DNA of 16,725 nucleotides from Verrucomicrobiota bacterium (GTDB lineage: Bacteria; Verrucomicrobiota; Verrucomicrobiia; Verrucomicrobiales; Akkermansiaceae). The DNA lies in contig JAPLUJ010000286.1 of the NCBI GenBank assembly GCA_026397695.1, positions 1-16,725 on the forward strand, written 5' to 3'. Of this stretch, positions 1 to 7,971 are shown piece after piece. A program made the position numbers and the translations under genes. Below the pieces are notes generated by a model. That model saw only the letters and a list, made by a program, of their open reading frames with translations. It made no database searches and was not told the origin of the DNA. Numbering within the stretch: the stretch's first letter is position 1; each line of letters starts with the position of its first letter.

Positions 1-24
1 TCAGACGCCATGGGGCTCCGCCCC
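1..24. repeat. Hairpin repeat, copy 1
   Basis: The first 16 bases (tcagacgccatggggc) recur exactly at 210-225. In both copies they run into a GGGGC-3 nt-GCCCC hairpin, whose stem here is 12-16 with 20-24. Only the loop differs between copies. The function is unknown; such GC hairpins can be REP-like elements or ends of small mobile units. Confidence 0.7.
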
Positions 25-209
25 ATAAGCGCTAACTTAGTGCAGAAAGGGGCGGAATTTTGGCCTTCAGTGTTGCGGGTCGAATTGATATCGTATGAGA
101 TTTGCAAATTGACATCGTCGCTATTTTGCTAGATTGCCACGCTCTGATCGGGTTTCAGGTCCGCTATCATCGTAGTTTCGGCGCTTGATGATGACGCCGC
201 CGGAAGTTG

Positions 210-233
210 TCAGACGCCATGGGGCGCTGCCCC
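210..233. repeat. Hairpin repeat, copy 2
   Basis: Second copy of the repeat at 1-24, identical over 16 bases and then forming the stem 221-225 with 229-233. It continues into CCCGG-ACC-CCGGG followed by five T residues (245-249), so it could also end transcription on the plus strand. The two copies lie 209 bp apart in direct orientation. Confidence 0.7.
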
Positions 234-300
234 GGACCCCGGGATTTTTCTGAGGCATGGCAGAGGACTGAAAATGCCGGAGTGTTGACGTTGCCATGTT

Positions 301-332
301 GCGCCGGGGGCATCCTGCCTGCCGCCCGGCGC
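301..332. repeat. Inverted repeat of the GCATCCTGCC family
   Basis: Perfect 8-bp stem gcgccggg (301-308) with cccggcgc (325-332) around a 16-base loop. The core gcatcctgcctgccgcc (310-326) matches 16 of 17 bases at 3809-3825, and a related form lies near 11309-11323. The three copies are in intergenic DNA, which marks a dispersed repeat family. Confidence 0.65.
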
Positions 333-333
333 T

Positions 334-364
334 TTGGCGATTCCGAAAGGACGGAACTTATAAA
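334..364 (+). promoter_or_regulatory. Possible promoter of the nucleotidyltransferase gene
   Basis: TTGGCG (334-339) and TATAAA (359-364) lie 19 bp apart and would start transcription about 5 bases before the ATG at 376. The spacing is longer than ideal and the -35 overlaps the edge of a repeat, so this is a weak candidate. Confidence 0.3.
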
Positions 365-375
365 AATCGCTCGTC

Positions 376-939
376 ATGGGCCAGGTCGCTTGTTTGAATA
401 CCCTCATGACGGCAAAACAGTTTTACGAGTGGCAGACTTCAGGTGGCACGAATGATGTCATGCGTCTCATTGATTGCCTCGAGCGGGCGGATATCCCGTG
501 GTGCGCCATCGGTGGGGTGGCTGTCAATTACTGGGCGGATGAACCGATGGTAACTCAGGATGTGGATTTTGTGGTTGCCAGCGAATCCATCGAAAAATCC
601 ATCACCCTGCTACAAGCCGGGGGATTCACCGCCACGCGATTCGAATGGTCGGTGAATTTCAAAGGACGTTCCAAGGTGAGCCTCCAGCTCAGCACCGAGG
701 ATTTCTATCGGGAATTTGTTTCTCGTGCGGTTCCCGCTGACGTTCATGGGATATTGCTGAGGGTCGCTTCGTTACGCGATACGTTTGCAGGCAAAATCAA
801 GGCTTGGAATGCCGAGGGCCGCAGGCAGAGCAAACGCATCAAGGATTTGGGCGATATCTCGCGATTGGTGGAATCCCATCCCGAACTTTGGAATGAACTT
901 CCTTTGTTACTGCAAACGCAGATCGAGCGACCTGCATGA
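376..939 (+). CDS. Putative nucleotidyltransferase (MNT/AbiEii-like fold)
   Basis: The protein of 187 residues carries the signature of the DNA polymerase beta-type nucleotidyltransferase superfamily: a Gly-Gly pair (46-47, in AIGGVAVNYW) followed by TQDVDFVV with the metal-binding Asp-x-Asp at 62 and 64. Proteins of this size and layout are common in accessory DNA. Some are toxins or antitoxins of AbiE or HEPN/MNT systems and others are orphans; here no HEPN or AbiEi partner is adjacent, so the role is open. The start is uncertain: ATG 376 follows a possible -10, ATG 406 has no clear ribosome site, and ATG 460 has AGGTGG upstream but would cut into the fold only slightly. Its TTA leucine codons are followed by C, unlike those of the housekeeping genes nearby, which fits a different origin. 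Confidence 0.65.
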   Translation: MGQVACLNTLMTAKQFYEWQTSGGTNDVMRLIDCLERADIPWCAIGGVAVNYWADEPMVTQDVDFVVASESIEKSITLLQAGGFTATRFEWSVNFKGRSKVSLQLSTEDFYREFVSRAVPADVHGILLRVASLRDTFAGKIKAWNAEGRRQSKRIKDLGDISRLVESHPELWNELPLLLQTQIERPA

Positions 940-1012
940 AATTGTCAGTTTGAAGCAGGCGTTGATGGATTATGCGCTTGCACGTTAGCTGGCGGGTCAA
1001 GACTCTGGCGGC

Positions 1013-1966
1013 GTGATTTCCCCGCTGGATGTTGTTGCGTCGGTGCTGCCGGTCTATCTGTTGATCGTGGCGGGAGTGGTGCTGCGCTGGACGGGCATTG
1101 TGCGCAAGGAACACGATGACGGGGTGATGCGCGTGGTTTACACCGTCATGTTGCCGTGTTTCATGCTCGATAAAATCCTCGGCAGCGCGGTGCTCAAAAG
1201 CGGCGTGGTGGTGGTCAGTTCGCTGGTTATCGGGTTCGGGCTGATCATGGTTGGCATTGCCATCGGGGTGGTGGTGGGTCGCCTCATCGGCCTCGAGCGC
1301 GGGACCGGCATGCGCACATTCGCACTGGCCTCGGGCAGTCAGAATTTCGGCTTCACGGCTGCTCCGGTGGTGGAAATCCTGTGGAGCACCGGGGCGCTGG
1401 CGCTGCTTTTCGTCCACAACATCGGCGTCGAGTTGGCGATGTGGTCGGTCGGCGTCATGATCATGAGCGGGGAACGCGGCATGCCATGGCGCAAGCTCAT
1501 CAACGGGCCGGTCATCGCGGTGATCGGCGGTCTGCTGTTAGTCGCGCTCGGGTGGGACGCGTACTGTGTCGGCCCCGCACGCAAGGCGATGTCGATGATC
1601 GGCATCGGGGCGTTTCCGCTGGCGATTGTGATCACCGGTTGCACCATCATGGATCTCGTCGTGGCGGAGAAACCGACATGGAAAATCATCTGCGGGGCGT
1701 CTCTGGTGCGCCTGGTGCTGGCACCCATCGCATTTCTAACAGCGGCCAGATTCCTGCCTATCGCCACGGAATTGCGCCAGGTCCTCGTCGTCCAAGCCGC
1801 GATGCCCGCAGCCATGACACCCATCATGCTGGCCCGTTTGTATGGTGGTCGCCCGGCCATTGCGGTGCAGATCGTGGTTTGCACCACCGCCCTGAGTTTG
1901 ATCTCGTTGCCATGGATCATCACGCTGGGCTGCCAGTGGATCGGACTGCATCCGGTGTTGCGGTGA
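1013..1966 (+). CDS. AEC-family membrane permease
   Basis: A very hydrophobic 317-residue protein with about ten membrane segments, for example near residues 8-27, 38-57, 65-90, 125-148, 163-182, 195-215 and 285-310. The arrangement of two helix bundles, with GSQNFGF in the middle and an AAMPAAMTP segment in the second half, is that of the auxin efflux carrier (AEC, Mem_trans) family. Bacterial members move carboxylates or other small metabolites across the inner membrane; the substrate cannot be read from the sequence. The start is GTG at 1013, chosen because the first helix follows directly; no strong ribosome site is visible. The dehydrogenase gene begins 28 bp downstream on the same strand, so the two may share a transcript. 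Length is normal for the family. Confidence 0.8.
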   Translation: MISPLDVVASVLPVYLLIVAGVVLRWTGIVRKEHDDGVMRVVYTVMLPCFMLDKILGSAVLKSGVVVVSSLVIGFGLIMVGIAIGVVVGRLIGLERGTGMRTFALASGSQNFGFTAAPVVEILWSTGALALLFVHNIGVELAMWSVGVMIMSGERGMPWRKLINGPVIAVIGGLLLVALGWDAYCVGPARKAMSMIGIGAFPLAIVITGCTIMDLVVAEKPTWKIICGASLVRLVLAPIAFLTAARFLPIATELRQVLVVQAAMPAAMTPIMLARLYGGRPAIAVQIVVCTTALSLISLPWIITLGCQWIGLHPVLR

Positions 1967-1994
1967 TCCGCCGAATCACTTATCTAACACAATC

Positions 1995-3020
1995 ATGCAA
2001 GCCATCGGTGCACGCCAGTTTCTTCCGGTATCAGATGCCGGATGCTTTGTGGAGTTTGAGACGGCCACGCCGGTTGCGGGGGCCATGGACGTGGTGGTGC
2101 GCGTCCATGCCGTCGCGGTGAATCCGGTGGATACCAAGATCCGTGCCGCGCTCGGGGCGGGGCCGCACGACCCGCCGCGCATCCTCGGCTGGGACGCCGC
2201 AGGTATCGTCGAGGAGGTCGGCGCGAAGGTCTCCGGCTTTTTTGCAGGCGACGAGGTGTATTATGCCGGTGACCTGACGCGTCCCGGCTGCAACGCGGAA
2301 TATCAAACGGTCGATGCGCGGTTGGTCGCTCTCAAGCCGCGCACGTGGTCATTTTGTGCCGCCGCCGCCGTTCCCTTGGTGGCGCTTACCGCATGGGAGC
2401 TGCTCTTCGAGCGCATGGGTGTGGATCCTAACGGAAATGACCGGGCAAAAACCCTGCTCATCATCAACGGCGCGGGCGGTGTCGGATCGGCGCTGATTCC
2501 TTTGGCCCGCATGGCAGGTCTCCAAGTCGTGGCCACCGCTTCGCGCCCCGCAACTCGCGCCTGGTGCCAGTCGTTAGGCGCGCATCACGTGATCAACCAC
2601 CGCGAACCGCTGCGCCCGCAAGCCGAGGCACTTGGCATCACCGCGTTCCCGTACATCGCCAATCTTTTCAACACCGAAGCATATTGGGAAACCACGGCGG
2701 ACCTCATCGCCCCGCTCGGCACCCTGGGGCTCATCGTCGAACCGCGCGAAAAACTCCACCTCGGAGACCCGCTCAAGGCGAAGTGCGTGCGCATCGCCTG
2801 GGAGTTCATGGCCGCCCGCGCAAAATTCCAAGCCCCCGACATGCACCGCCAGGGCGAAATCCTCGCCGCCATTGCCGCCCGCTGCGACGACGACGACTTC
2901 CCGAAAATCCACACCCGCACCTTCGATTCTCTAACAACAAGCCACCTGCGCGAAGCCCACGCCGCCATGGAAACCGGCACCGCCTACGGCAAATGGGTGC
3001 TAGCACAATCTCAAATCTGA
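1995..3020 (+). CDS. Quinone oxidoreductase-like NADPH dehydrogenase (MDR superfamily)
   Basis: A 341-residue medium-chain dehydrogenase/reductase. The N-terminal half is the GroES-like catalytic domain with the NPVD motif (43-46), GWDAAG (65-70) and a GDEVYY turn (85-90). The Rossmann domain carries INGAGGVGS (157-165), the dinucleotide-binding glycine motif. Cysteine ligands for catalytic and structural zinc are absent, so although relatives are often named zinc-type alcohol dehydrogenases, it should act like NADPH:quinone oxidoreductase on a quinone or an enone. It most resembles the subgroup of full-length proteins with a LREAHA...GKWVL C-terminus. Length is normal and no internal gap is seen. 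ATG 1995 lies 28 bp after the permease gene. The last codons and stop lie inside a small palindrome. Confidence 0.85.
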   Translation: MQAIGARQFLPVSDAGCFVEFETATPVAGAMDVVVRVHAVAVNPVDTKIRAALGAGPHDPPRILGWDAAGIVEEVGAKVSGFFAGDEVYYAGDLTRPGCNAEYQTVDARLVALKPRTWSFCAAAAVPLVALTAWELLFERMGVDPNGNDRAKTLLIINGAGGVGSALIPLARMAGLQVVATASRPATRAWCQSLGAHHVINHREPLRPQAEALGITAFPYIANLFNTEAYWETTADLIAPLGTLGLIVEPREKLHLGDPLKAKCVRIAWEFMAARAKFQAPDMHRQGEILAAIAARCDDDDFPKIHTRTFDSLTTSHLREAHAAMETGTAYGKWVLAQSQI

Positions 3021-3038
3021 GATTTCAAATTTCAAATT
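3007..3038. repeat. Palindrome plus TCAAAT repeats at the end of the dehydrogenase gene
   Basis: aatctca (3007-3013) pairs with tgagatt (3018-3024) around a 4-base loop, and the stop codon TGA (3018-3020) lies in the right arm. The block continues with two further TTTCAAAT units. It is AT-rich in a GC-rich context. Similar CTCAAATCTGAGATTTCAAAT strings are common between genes in Planctomycetes-Verrucomicrobia genomes as I recall them, so a dispersed repeat is likely; it may also help end transcription. Confidence 0.55.
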
Positions 3039-3050
3039 GTCCACCACCTC

Positions 3051-3470
3051 ATGCCCGCGCACACCGAATCCTTTTCTATCAGAACACACGGTAAAGGCAC
3101 CACCGAGATCACCCGGGAGACGGCCGCCATTGTCGCGCGTTCGGGGATCCGCAGCGGTGTGGCCACCGTGTTTGTGCGCCATACCAGTGCCAGCCTGGTG
3201 ATCATGGAAAACGCCGACCCCAGCGCCCGCCGCGATTTGGAACGTTTCTTCGATCAACTCGTGCCGGAGGACACCCGCTGGTTTATCCACACCGAGGAAG
3301 GTCCGGACGATATGCCCAGCCACATCCGCATGGCGCTTACCCGCACCAGCGAAGTCATTCCCATCAGCGACGGCCGCATGACCCTCGGCACCTGGCAGGG
3401 CATCTTCCTCTTCGAGCACCGCCGCGCGCCCCACCACCGCGAAATCGCCGTCAGCGTGGTGGGGGAATAA
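3051..3470 (+). CDS. yjbQ: YjbQ family protein (UPF0047)
   Basis: A complete 139-residue YjbQ protein. The family signatures are all present and in order: HTSAS (44-48), ENADP (53-57), His80 followed by EGPDDMPSHI (83-92), LTRTSEVIPI (96-105), GTWQGI (113-118) and EHR (122-124). The family forms a small beta-barrel trimer; some members have been reported to have thiamine-phosphate synthase side activity, but the physiological role is not settled. The conserved histidines and acidic residues of the presumed active site are intact. ATG 3051 gives the expected N-terminus. It stands between the repeat at the end of the dehydrogenase gene and a long intergenic stretch, with no functional link visible to either neighbour. 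Confidence 0.93.
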   Translation: MPAHTESFSIRTHGKGTTEITRETAAIVARSGIRSGVATVFVRHTSASLVIMENADPSARRDLERFFDQLVPEDTRWFIHTEEGPDDMPSHIRMALTRTSEVIPISDGRMTLGTWQGIFLFEHRRAPHHREIAVSVVGE

Positions 3471-3502
3471 ACCGAACGCAGCATCTAACACCCGCACGGA
3501 GC

Positions 3503-3520
3503 GCGAGTCTCCAGACTCGC
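3503..3520. repeat. Palindromic repeat GCGAGTCT-CC-AGACTCGC
   Basis: Perfect 8-bp inverted repeat with a 2-base centre, 33 bp after the yjbQ stop. The wider string GGAGCGCGAGTCTCCAGACT resembles short palindromes that I recall as widespread between genes of Planctomycetes and Verrucomicrobiota. It has no T-run, so it is not an ordinary terminator. Confidence 0.6.
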
Positions 3521-3572
3521 CGAGAATGAGCCGCAATAGCCAGCAGCCCGTGTCGTGATGGCGGGTTTCATG

Positions 3573-3590
3573 TTTGTTATTTGTTATTTG
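3573..3590. repeat. Short tandem repeat (TTTGTTA)
   Basis: Two full units and a partial third of the 7-base unit TTTGTTA, AT-rich within GC-rich surroundings. No coding or regulatory role can be assigned. Confidence 0.6.
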
Positions 3591-3777
3591 AGCAAGCGCG
3601 CTGGAGATAAAGCAGGAATGACCGGGGACCTCAAACAACCTGTGGGTTGGAAAGGAACGCCAAAATTCCGCTCGCGCTGGGGCCGGTAATGCGACATTTT
3701 CCGGCATGAGCATGCATACCCTAACGTCGGCGGACAAGAAGGTTTGTATTGTACAGGGTTGGGTAAACAGCGAGCTC

Positions 3778-3820
3778 CGGGCAGGATGCCCGGGCCTCGG
3801 TGGCGCACGCATCCTGCCCG
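3778..3820. repeat. 12-bp inverted repeat of the GCATCCTGCC family
   Basis: cgggcaggatgc (3778-3789) pairs perfectly with gcatcctgcccg (3809-3820) across a 19-base loop. The right arm and following bases (3809-3825) match 310-326 at 16 of 17 positions. This is the clearest member of a dispersed family that also appears near 11305-11331. Confidence 0.75.
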
Positions 3821-3911
3821 CCGCCAAAATGGACGATCTGATGAAATACCCGCCAAGTAATCCAAGATCATGCGTTGGGTCGTCATTGCCTGTTATTGAA
3901 CAATTTCCCAG

Positions 3912-4760
3912 ATGAACGACCACTCCGCCATTCTCATCGATCTCGCGCTGGCCGAAGACCTCGGCGCGGGTGATGTCACCTCGCGCTATTTCATCCCGGC
4001 AGACCGCCACGCCCGGGCCTTCGTCACGGCACGCAAGGCGGGCGTGGTTTCCGGCGTCGATCTGGCAGCCCGCGTGTTCTCCACCATCGATCCCAAACTG
4101 ATAGTGGACATCCTCATCCCGGACGGCAGCCGCGTGAGCGATGGCGCCCTGCTCATCCGTGTCGAGGGCAAGGCCCGTTCGATCCTCGCCGCCGAGCGCA
4201 CCGCCCTCAATTTCCTCCAGCACCTCAGCGGCGTGGCCACCCTCACCGCCAGCTTCGTCGAACTCGTCACAGGCACCCGCGCCCGCATCCTGGACACCCG
4301 CAAAACCACCCCGGGATATAGATTGTTAGAAAAACAGGCGGTCATTCACGGCGGCGGCGTCAACCACCGGCTGGGCCTCTACGACCGCGCCATGGTGAAG
4401 GACAATCACCTCGTCGCCGAGGGTGGACCGGCGGCGATCCAAGCTGCGATCCACCGCTTGCAGGCCGAGCAACCGGGTATCGAAGTGGAACTTGAGGCCG
4501 ACCAGCCCGCGCAAGTGCACACGTTCCTCGCGCTGGACGGAGTGGATTATATATTGTTAGATAACATGAGCTTGGATGAATTGCGCGAAGCCGTCCTCGC
4601 CCGCGGGTCGCACATGACGCCGTGGTTGGAAGCCAGCGGTGGCGTCACCCGCGAGACCGTGCGCCGCATCGCCGAAACCGGCGTGGATTTCATCTCGGTG
4701 GGCGCGCTCACCCATTCGGCCCCGGCTCTTGACATAGGGTTGGATTTCATGCCGCTGTGA
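3912..4760 (+). CDS. nadC: Nicotinate-nucleotide pyrophosphorylase (carboxylating)
   Basis: Quinolinate phosphoribosyltransferase, which converts quinolinate and PRPP to nicotinate mononucleotide, CO2 and pyrophosphate in de novo NAD synthesis. The 282-residue length is normal. Landmarks are EDLGAGDVTS (15-24), ERTALNFLQHLSG (95-107), DTRKTTPGYR (128-137) with the PRPP and quinolinate-binding Arg and Lys, HGGGVNHRLGLYD (146-158), KDNH (163-166), an ELEAD segment (193-197), LLDNMS (215-220) and the C-terminal phosphate-binding EASGGV and SVGALTHS. The start ATG 3912 fits the family. birA follows after 34 bp, probably on one transcript. Two short AT-rich patches, 4317-4330 and 4548-4561, are 13/14 identical and each contains TTGTTAG, an oddity in a GC-rich gene. 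Confidence 0.96.
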   Translation: MNDHSAILIDLALAEDLGAGDVTSRYFIPADRHARAFVTARKAGVVSGVDLAARVFSTIDPKLIVDILIPDGSRVSDGALLIRVEGKARSILAAERTALNFLQHLSGVATLTASFVELVTGTRARILDTRKTTPGYRLLEKQAVIHGGGVNHRLGLYDRAMVKDNHLVAEGGPAAIQAAIHRLQAEQPGIEVELEADQPAQVHTFLALDGVDYILLDNMSLDELREAVLARGSHMTPWLEASGGVTRETVRRIAETGVDFISVGALTHSAPALDIGLDFMPL

Positions 4761-4794
4761 GGGTGTCTAACGCCTCCCGCCTAACGAAACCACC

Positions 4795-5553
4795 ATGACC
4801 GACGACTTCCACAGGACCGCAGCCTTTTTTCCAGCGCCCTTTCGGCTGATGATCCGGCAGTCGGCGGGCTCGACCAATGACGAGGCGCGATTGTTGGCGC
4901 AGGCGGGTGAGCCCGACGGGCTGGTGCTGTTAGCCCTGCACCAAACGACCGGTCGCGGGCGCCGCGGCACGCCGTGGTTCTATCAACCCGGGGGATCCCT
5001 CGCCTTCTCCATCCTCGTCCGGCCGCAGGAACCCAAGGCGCTGTGGCCGCGCCTCTCGCTCGCCGCCGGTCTCGCCGTGGCCGAAGCCATCGAATCACGC
5101 GGTCTAACCGCCGGCATCAAATGGCCTAACGACGTCTGGCTTCAACACCGCAAAGTGGCCGGCATCCTCGTCGAAGCCGCGGAGGATTTCGTCGTCATCG
5201 GCATCGGTCTCAACGTCAATACCACCGCCTTCCCCGAGGAAATCGCGGGCATTGCAACCTCGCTGCGGATTGCAACCGGGCACGACCTGCCGCGTGCCGA
5301 AGTGTTAGGCGCTATCATCCGCCGCTTTGCGTTGCGCCGGGTGCAGATCGGCGCGGATTTCGAGGTTGTGATCGACGCGGTTCGCCAGCGCTGCGTGCTG
5401 ACCGGTCGGCGGGTTTCCCTCACCACCGGCAGCGCCTCGCGGCAGGGGCTCATCGAGGGGATCGGCCCCGGCGGTGAACTGTGGTTACGGACATCCGATG
5501 GTTTGGAAAGCTTGCTTCAAGCCGACGAAATCCGCATCCTCCAGCATTGCTGA
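4795..5553 (+). CDS. birA: Biotin--[acetyl-CoA-carboxylase] ligase
   Basis: Attaches biotin, through biotinyl-AMP, to the carrier domain of acetyl-CoA carboxylase and related enzymes. The 252-residue protein shows STNDEA (26-31), the biotin/ATP-binding loop GRGRRG (53-58), KWPND (109-113), KVAGIL (120-125) and GIGLNVN (136-142), then a small C-terminal beta-barrel domain. It lacks the N-terminal helix-turn-helix of E. coli BirA, so it is a monofunctional class I ligase and not a repressor. It starts 34 bp after nadC, with two CTAAC pentamers in the gap, and probably is co-transcribed with it. No defects are visible. Confidence 0.94.
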   Translation: MTDDFHRTAAFFPAPFRLMIRQSAGSTNDEARLLAQAGEPDGLVLLALHQTTGRGRRGTPWFYQPGGSLAFSILVRPQEPKALWPRLSLAAGLAVAEAIESRGLTAGIKWPNDVWLQHRKVAGILVEAAEDFVVIGIGLNVNTTAFPEEIAGIATSLRIATGHDLPRAEVLGAIIRRFALRRVQIGADFEVVIDAVRQRCVLTGRRVSLTTGSASRQGLIEGIGPGGELWLRTSDGLESLLQADEIRILQHC

Positions 5554-5735
5554 CAACTCGCCAAACACCCTGCCTCGTCATGAAGGTGGCGGTTTTGCGG
5601 AACCAGCGATGAGGCTGAGTCAGGCGTGCTGGACCAGGCTCCAATTGTTAGGATGTTTCTCATGACAGCCGTTTTGGGTGGGCTCGCGTTCGCGGATTGA
5701 CGGGACGCGTTGGATTATGTTCATTTGCGCACACG

Positions 5736-7836
5736 ATGTCCGTTCTCCCTGCCGAGTCGAAACCCCTGGTGATGACGCCCCATGCGGCGCTCCAGCAGTA
5801 TTTCGGGTTTTCCGGGTTTTTGGATGGCCAGGAGGAAGTGATCTCGGAGATCGTGGCGGGTCGCGATGGCTTGGTGGTGATGCCCACCGGCGGCGGCAAA
5901 TCGCTGTGTTTCCAAATCCCCGCTCTGTGTTTCGGCGGAGTAACACTGGTGGTCTCGCCGTTGATCGCACTCATGAAAGACCAGGTGGACGCGCTCGTCG
6001 CCCGCGGCATCGAGGCCACCCTGATCAACTCCACACTCTCCTGGCCCGAACAAAAAGAACGCCTCGACGGCATGCGCCTGGGGAAATGGAAACTCGTCTA
6101 TGTCGCCCCAGAACGGTTCCGCGCGGCAAGTTTCCTCAACGCCCTGAACGGCATCGAAATCTCGCTCTTCGCAGTGGACGAGGCGCACTGCCTGAGCCAG
6201 TGGGGCCATGATTTCCGGCCCGATTACCTGCGCCTCGGGCGCTCATTGGAAAAACTCGGACGCCCGCAATGCGTCGCCCTAACAGCCACCGCCACGCCCA
6301 TCGTGCGCGACGACATCACCAGCGTGTTAGGACTGCGCGATGCCTTCGAGCAAGTCAGCGGGTTTGCGCGGCCGAACCTCGCGCTCGCCATATCCGCCGT
6401 GGACAAGGCCGCGCAAAAAGACGAGCGGATGAAAGCGGTGATCGTCGCGCACAAGACCGGCATCATTTATTGCGCCACCCGCAAGAAGGTGGAATCCGTT
6501 GCGGAAACCATCGCGAGTTGGGGCCTCAAATGCGTGGCCTACCACGGCGGCATGACCGACCAGGAACGCGAACGCGCCCAGGAAGTCTTCATCCAACGCA
6601 AGGTGGACGTCGCCGTGGCCACCAACGCGTTCGGCATGGGCATCGACCGCGCGGACGTGCGCTTCGTCATCCACTACGAAGTCCCCGGCAGCGTGGAGGC
6701 CTACTATCAGGAAGCCGGCCGCGCCGGGCGCGATGGCGAGTCAGCTGTCTGCGAATTGCTCTTCAACTACGCCGACACCCGCACCCAGGAGTTTTTCATC
6801 GAGGGCGCCAATCCCACGGCAGCCACCATCCGCTCGATCTATCACTATCTGCTAGGTGAGGCGGACCGCGACTACGAGATCCATCGTACTCTCGATGAAA
6901 TCGCCGCCGGTGCGGACGTGAAAAACGCGATCGGCGTGGGCAGCGCGCTCGCCTTGCTGGCGCGAACCGGCTACTTGGAACGCTTCGACGTTCCCAAGCG
7001 GCGGATGCGCGGCACACGGTTGCTCAAGCCGGAGGTGACCGCCCGCCAACTCAAACTGGATGAGGCGGCGATTGAGGAAAAGGACCGCCGCGACCGGGAG
7101 AAACTCAAGGCGATGGTCGCGATGTGTTATGCGCGCGTCTGCCGCCAACAGTGGATCCTCAATTATTTCGGCGAACACAACGCCGGCGTCTGCGGCTGTT
7201 GTGATGTCTGCCGCGAGGACGGCGCCGGCGAAGCGCGCCCGCCCACCGAAGAGGAGAAACTCATCGTCCGCAAGGCGCTCAGTGGCGTCGCACGGATGTC
7301 GCGCCGCACCAAGGGCGGCTGGGAAGCCCGCTTCGGACGCGGACGCATCGTCCAGATGCTTGCCGGCAGCAAGTCGCAGGAAATCGTTTCCGGCAGGCTC
7401 GGACAAAGGCGCGGGCTACCTCAATGGCCTGCTGCGTTCACTGTCAGACGCCGGCATCGTCTGCACCGTCACCGGTGAATTTCCGCTGATGACGCTTACC
7501 CCGTTAGGCGATCAAGTCATGCGTGGCGTGGTTTCCTATCAGCTCGTGTGGCCGGATCCCGGGGCCGGGCGCAAGGAGGTCGCCCTCCAGGACCACGGTC
7601 ATGACGGTCAGCTCTACTCGATGCTGCGCGATCTGCGAGCGAAGATGGCCAGGCGCGAGGGCGTGCCGCCCTATGTGATCTTCAGCAACAAGACCCTCGA
7701 AGCCCTCGCCCGCTACCAACCGGTCACCACCGAGGAAGGGCTGCACATTCCGGGCATCGGTGCCGCCAAAATCCAGCGCTACGCCGAGCCGTTCCTTGAT
7801 GCCATCCGCATCTGGAAAAAGACGCGGCGCGCATGA
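5736..7836 (+). pseudogene. recQ: ATP-dependent DNA helicase RecQ, interrupted by a frameshift
   Basis: RecQ unwinds DNA 3' to 5' in recombinational repair. From ATG 5736 the helicase core is intact: MPTGGGKS (Walker A, 49-56), [14 protein letters not shown] (148-151), the aromatic-rich loop [13 protein letters not shown] (152-164), TATAT, and FGMGID...GRAGRDG (328-334). The RecQ-C zinc cysteines follow at 469, 486, 489 and 492. After SKSQEIVS, near 7388-7402, the frame changes by one; translation in the original frame ends at 7478. The downstream frame, to 7836, holds the last part of the winged-helix region ([13 protein letters not shown]) and a good HRDC domain (about 7650-7830, with PPYVIFSNKTLEAL and IPGIGAAK). 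About 10-15 residues expected between these parts (the xGLDxLSTYGLL segment) seem missing. TTG 5697 is an alternative start. Confidence 0.88.
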
Positions 7837-7971
7837 GTTTTTCCCCGATGCGCTGATTGGTTTTGCCCGGTTCCACGTCATGAAACTTGGCGGTGTGGCG
7901 TGCGAGAACGTCCGCAAACAGGTGGCGGTTTCGTTTGCCACGTTGCCCGTTTTCAAAGAAGGTGGTGGTTC

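Larger units (their letters stand above)
1..375. other. Non-coding left end with hairpin repeats
   Basis: No convincing gene is visible in these 375 bases. The stretch holds two copies of a hairpin repeat (1-24 and 210-233), a separate 8-bp inverted repeat (301-332) and a possible promoter for the gene that starts at 376. The sequence between the two repeat copies (about 25-209) is noticeably more AT-rich than the rest of the window and has stop codons in the frames I checked. A small reading frame across 207-455 is mostly the translation of the repeats and I do not believe it codes. Confidence 0.6.
3471..3911. other. Repeat-rich intergenic region without a gene
   Basis: These 441 bases hold no credible gene. 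Short reading frames exist on both strands but they are mostly translations of repeats and lack family features. What is visible is a palindrome at 3503-3520, a 7-bp tandem repeat at 3573-3590, a small hairpin at 3636-3649 and a 12-bp inverted repeat at 3778-3820. No promoter for nadC stands out. Confidence 0.6.

Noticed and set aside
839..1417. 192-codon minus-strand frame rich in His and Arg
   Set aside because: Antisense to the permease and the end of the nucleotidyltransferase; its composition is that of a shadow frame.
3573..3590. CRISPR-like repeats
   Set aside because: The tandem unit is 7 bases with no spacers; no array of regularly spaced repeats was seen anywhere in the window.
3706..3915. 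Small plus-strand frame before nadC
   Set aside because: Much of it (the ARILPAA stretch) is a translation of the dispersed repeat, as is the small frame at 207-455.
3000..4223. 407-codon open frame on the minus strand
   Set aside because: It runs antisense through all of yjbQ, the repeat-rich gap and the start of nadC; both of those genes are certain, and the frame has no family motif. GC-rich DNA produces such shadows.
5697..5721. TTGACG and TATGTT as a recQ promoter
   Set aside because: The spacing is only 13 bp, too short for a sigma-70-type promoter.
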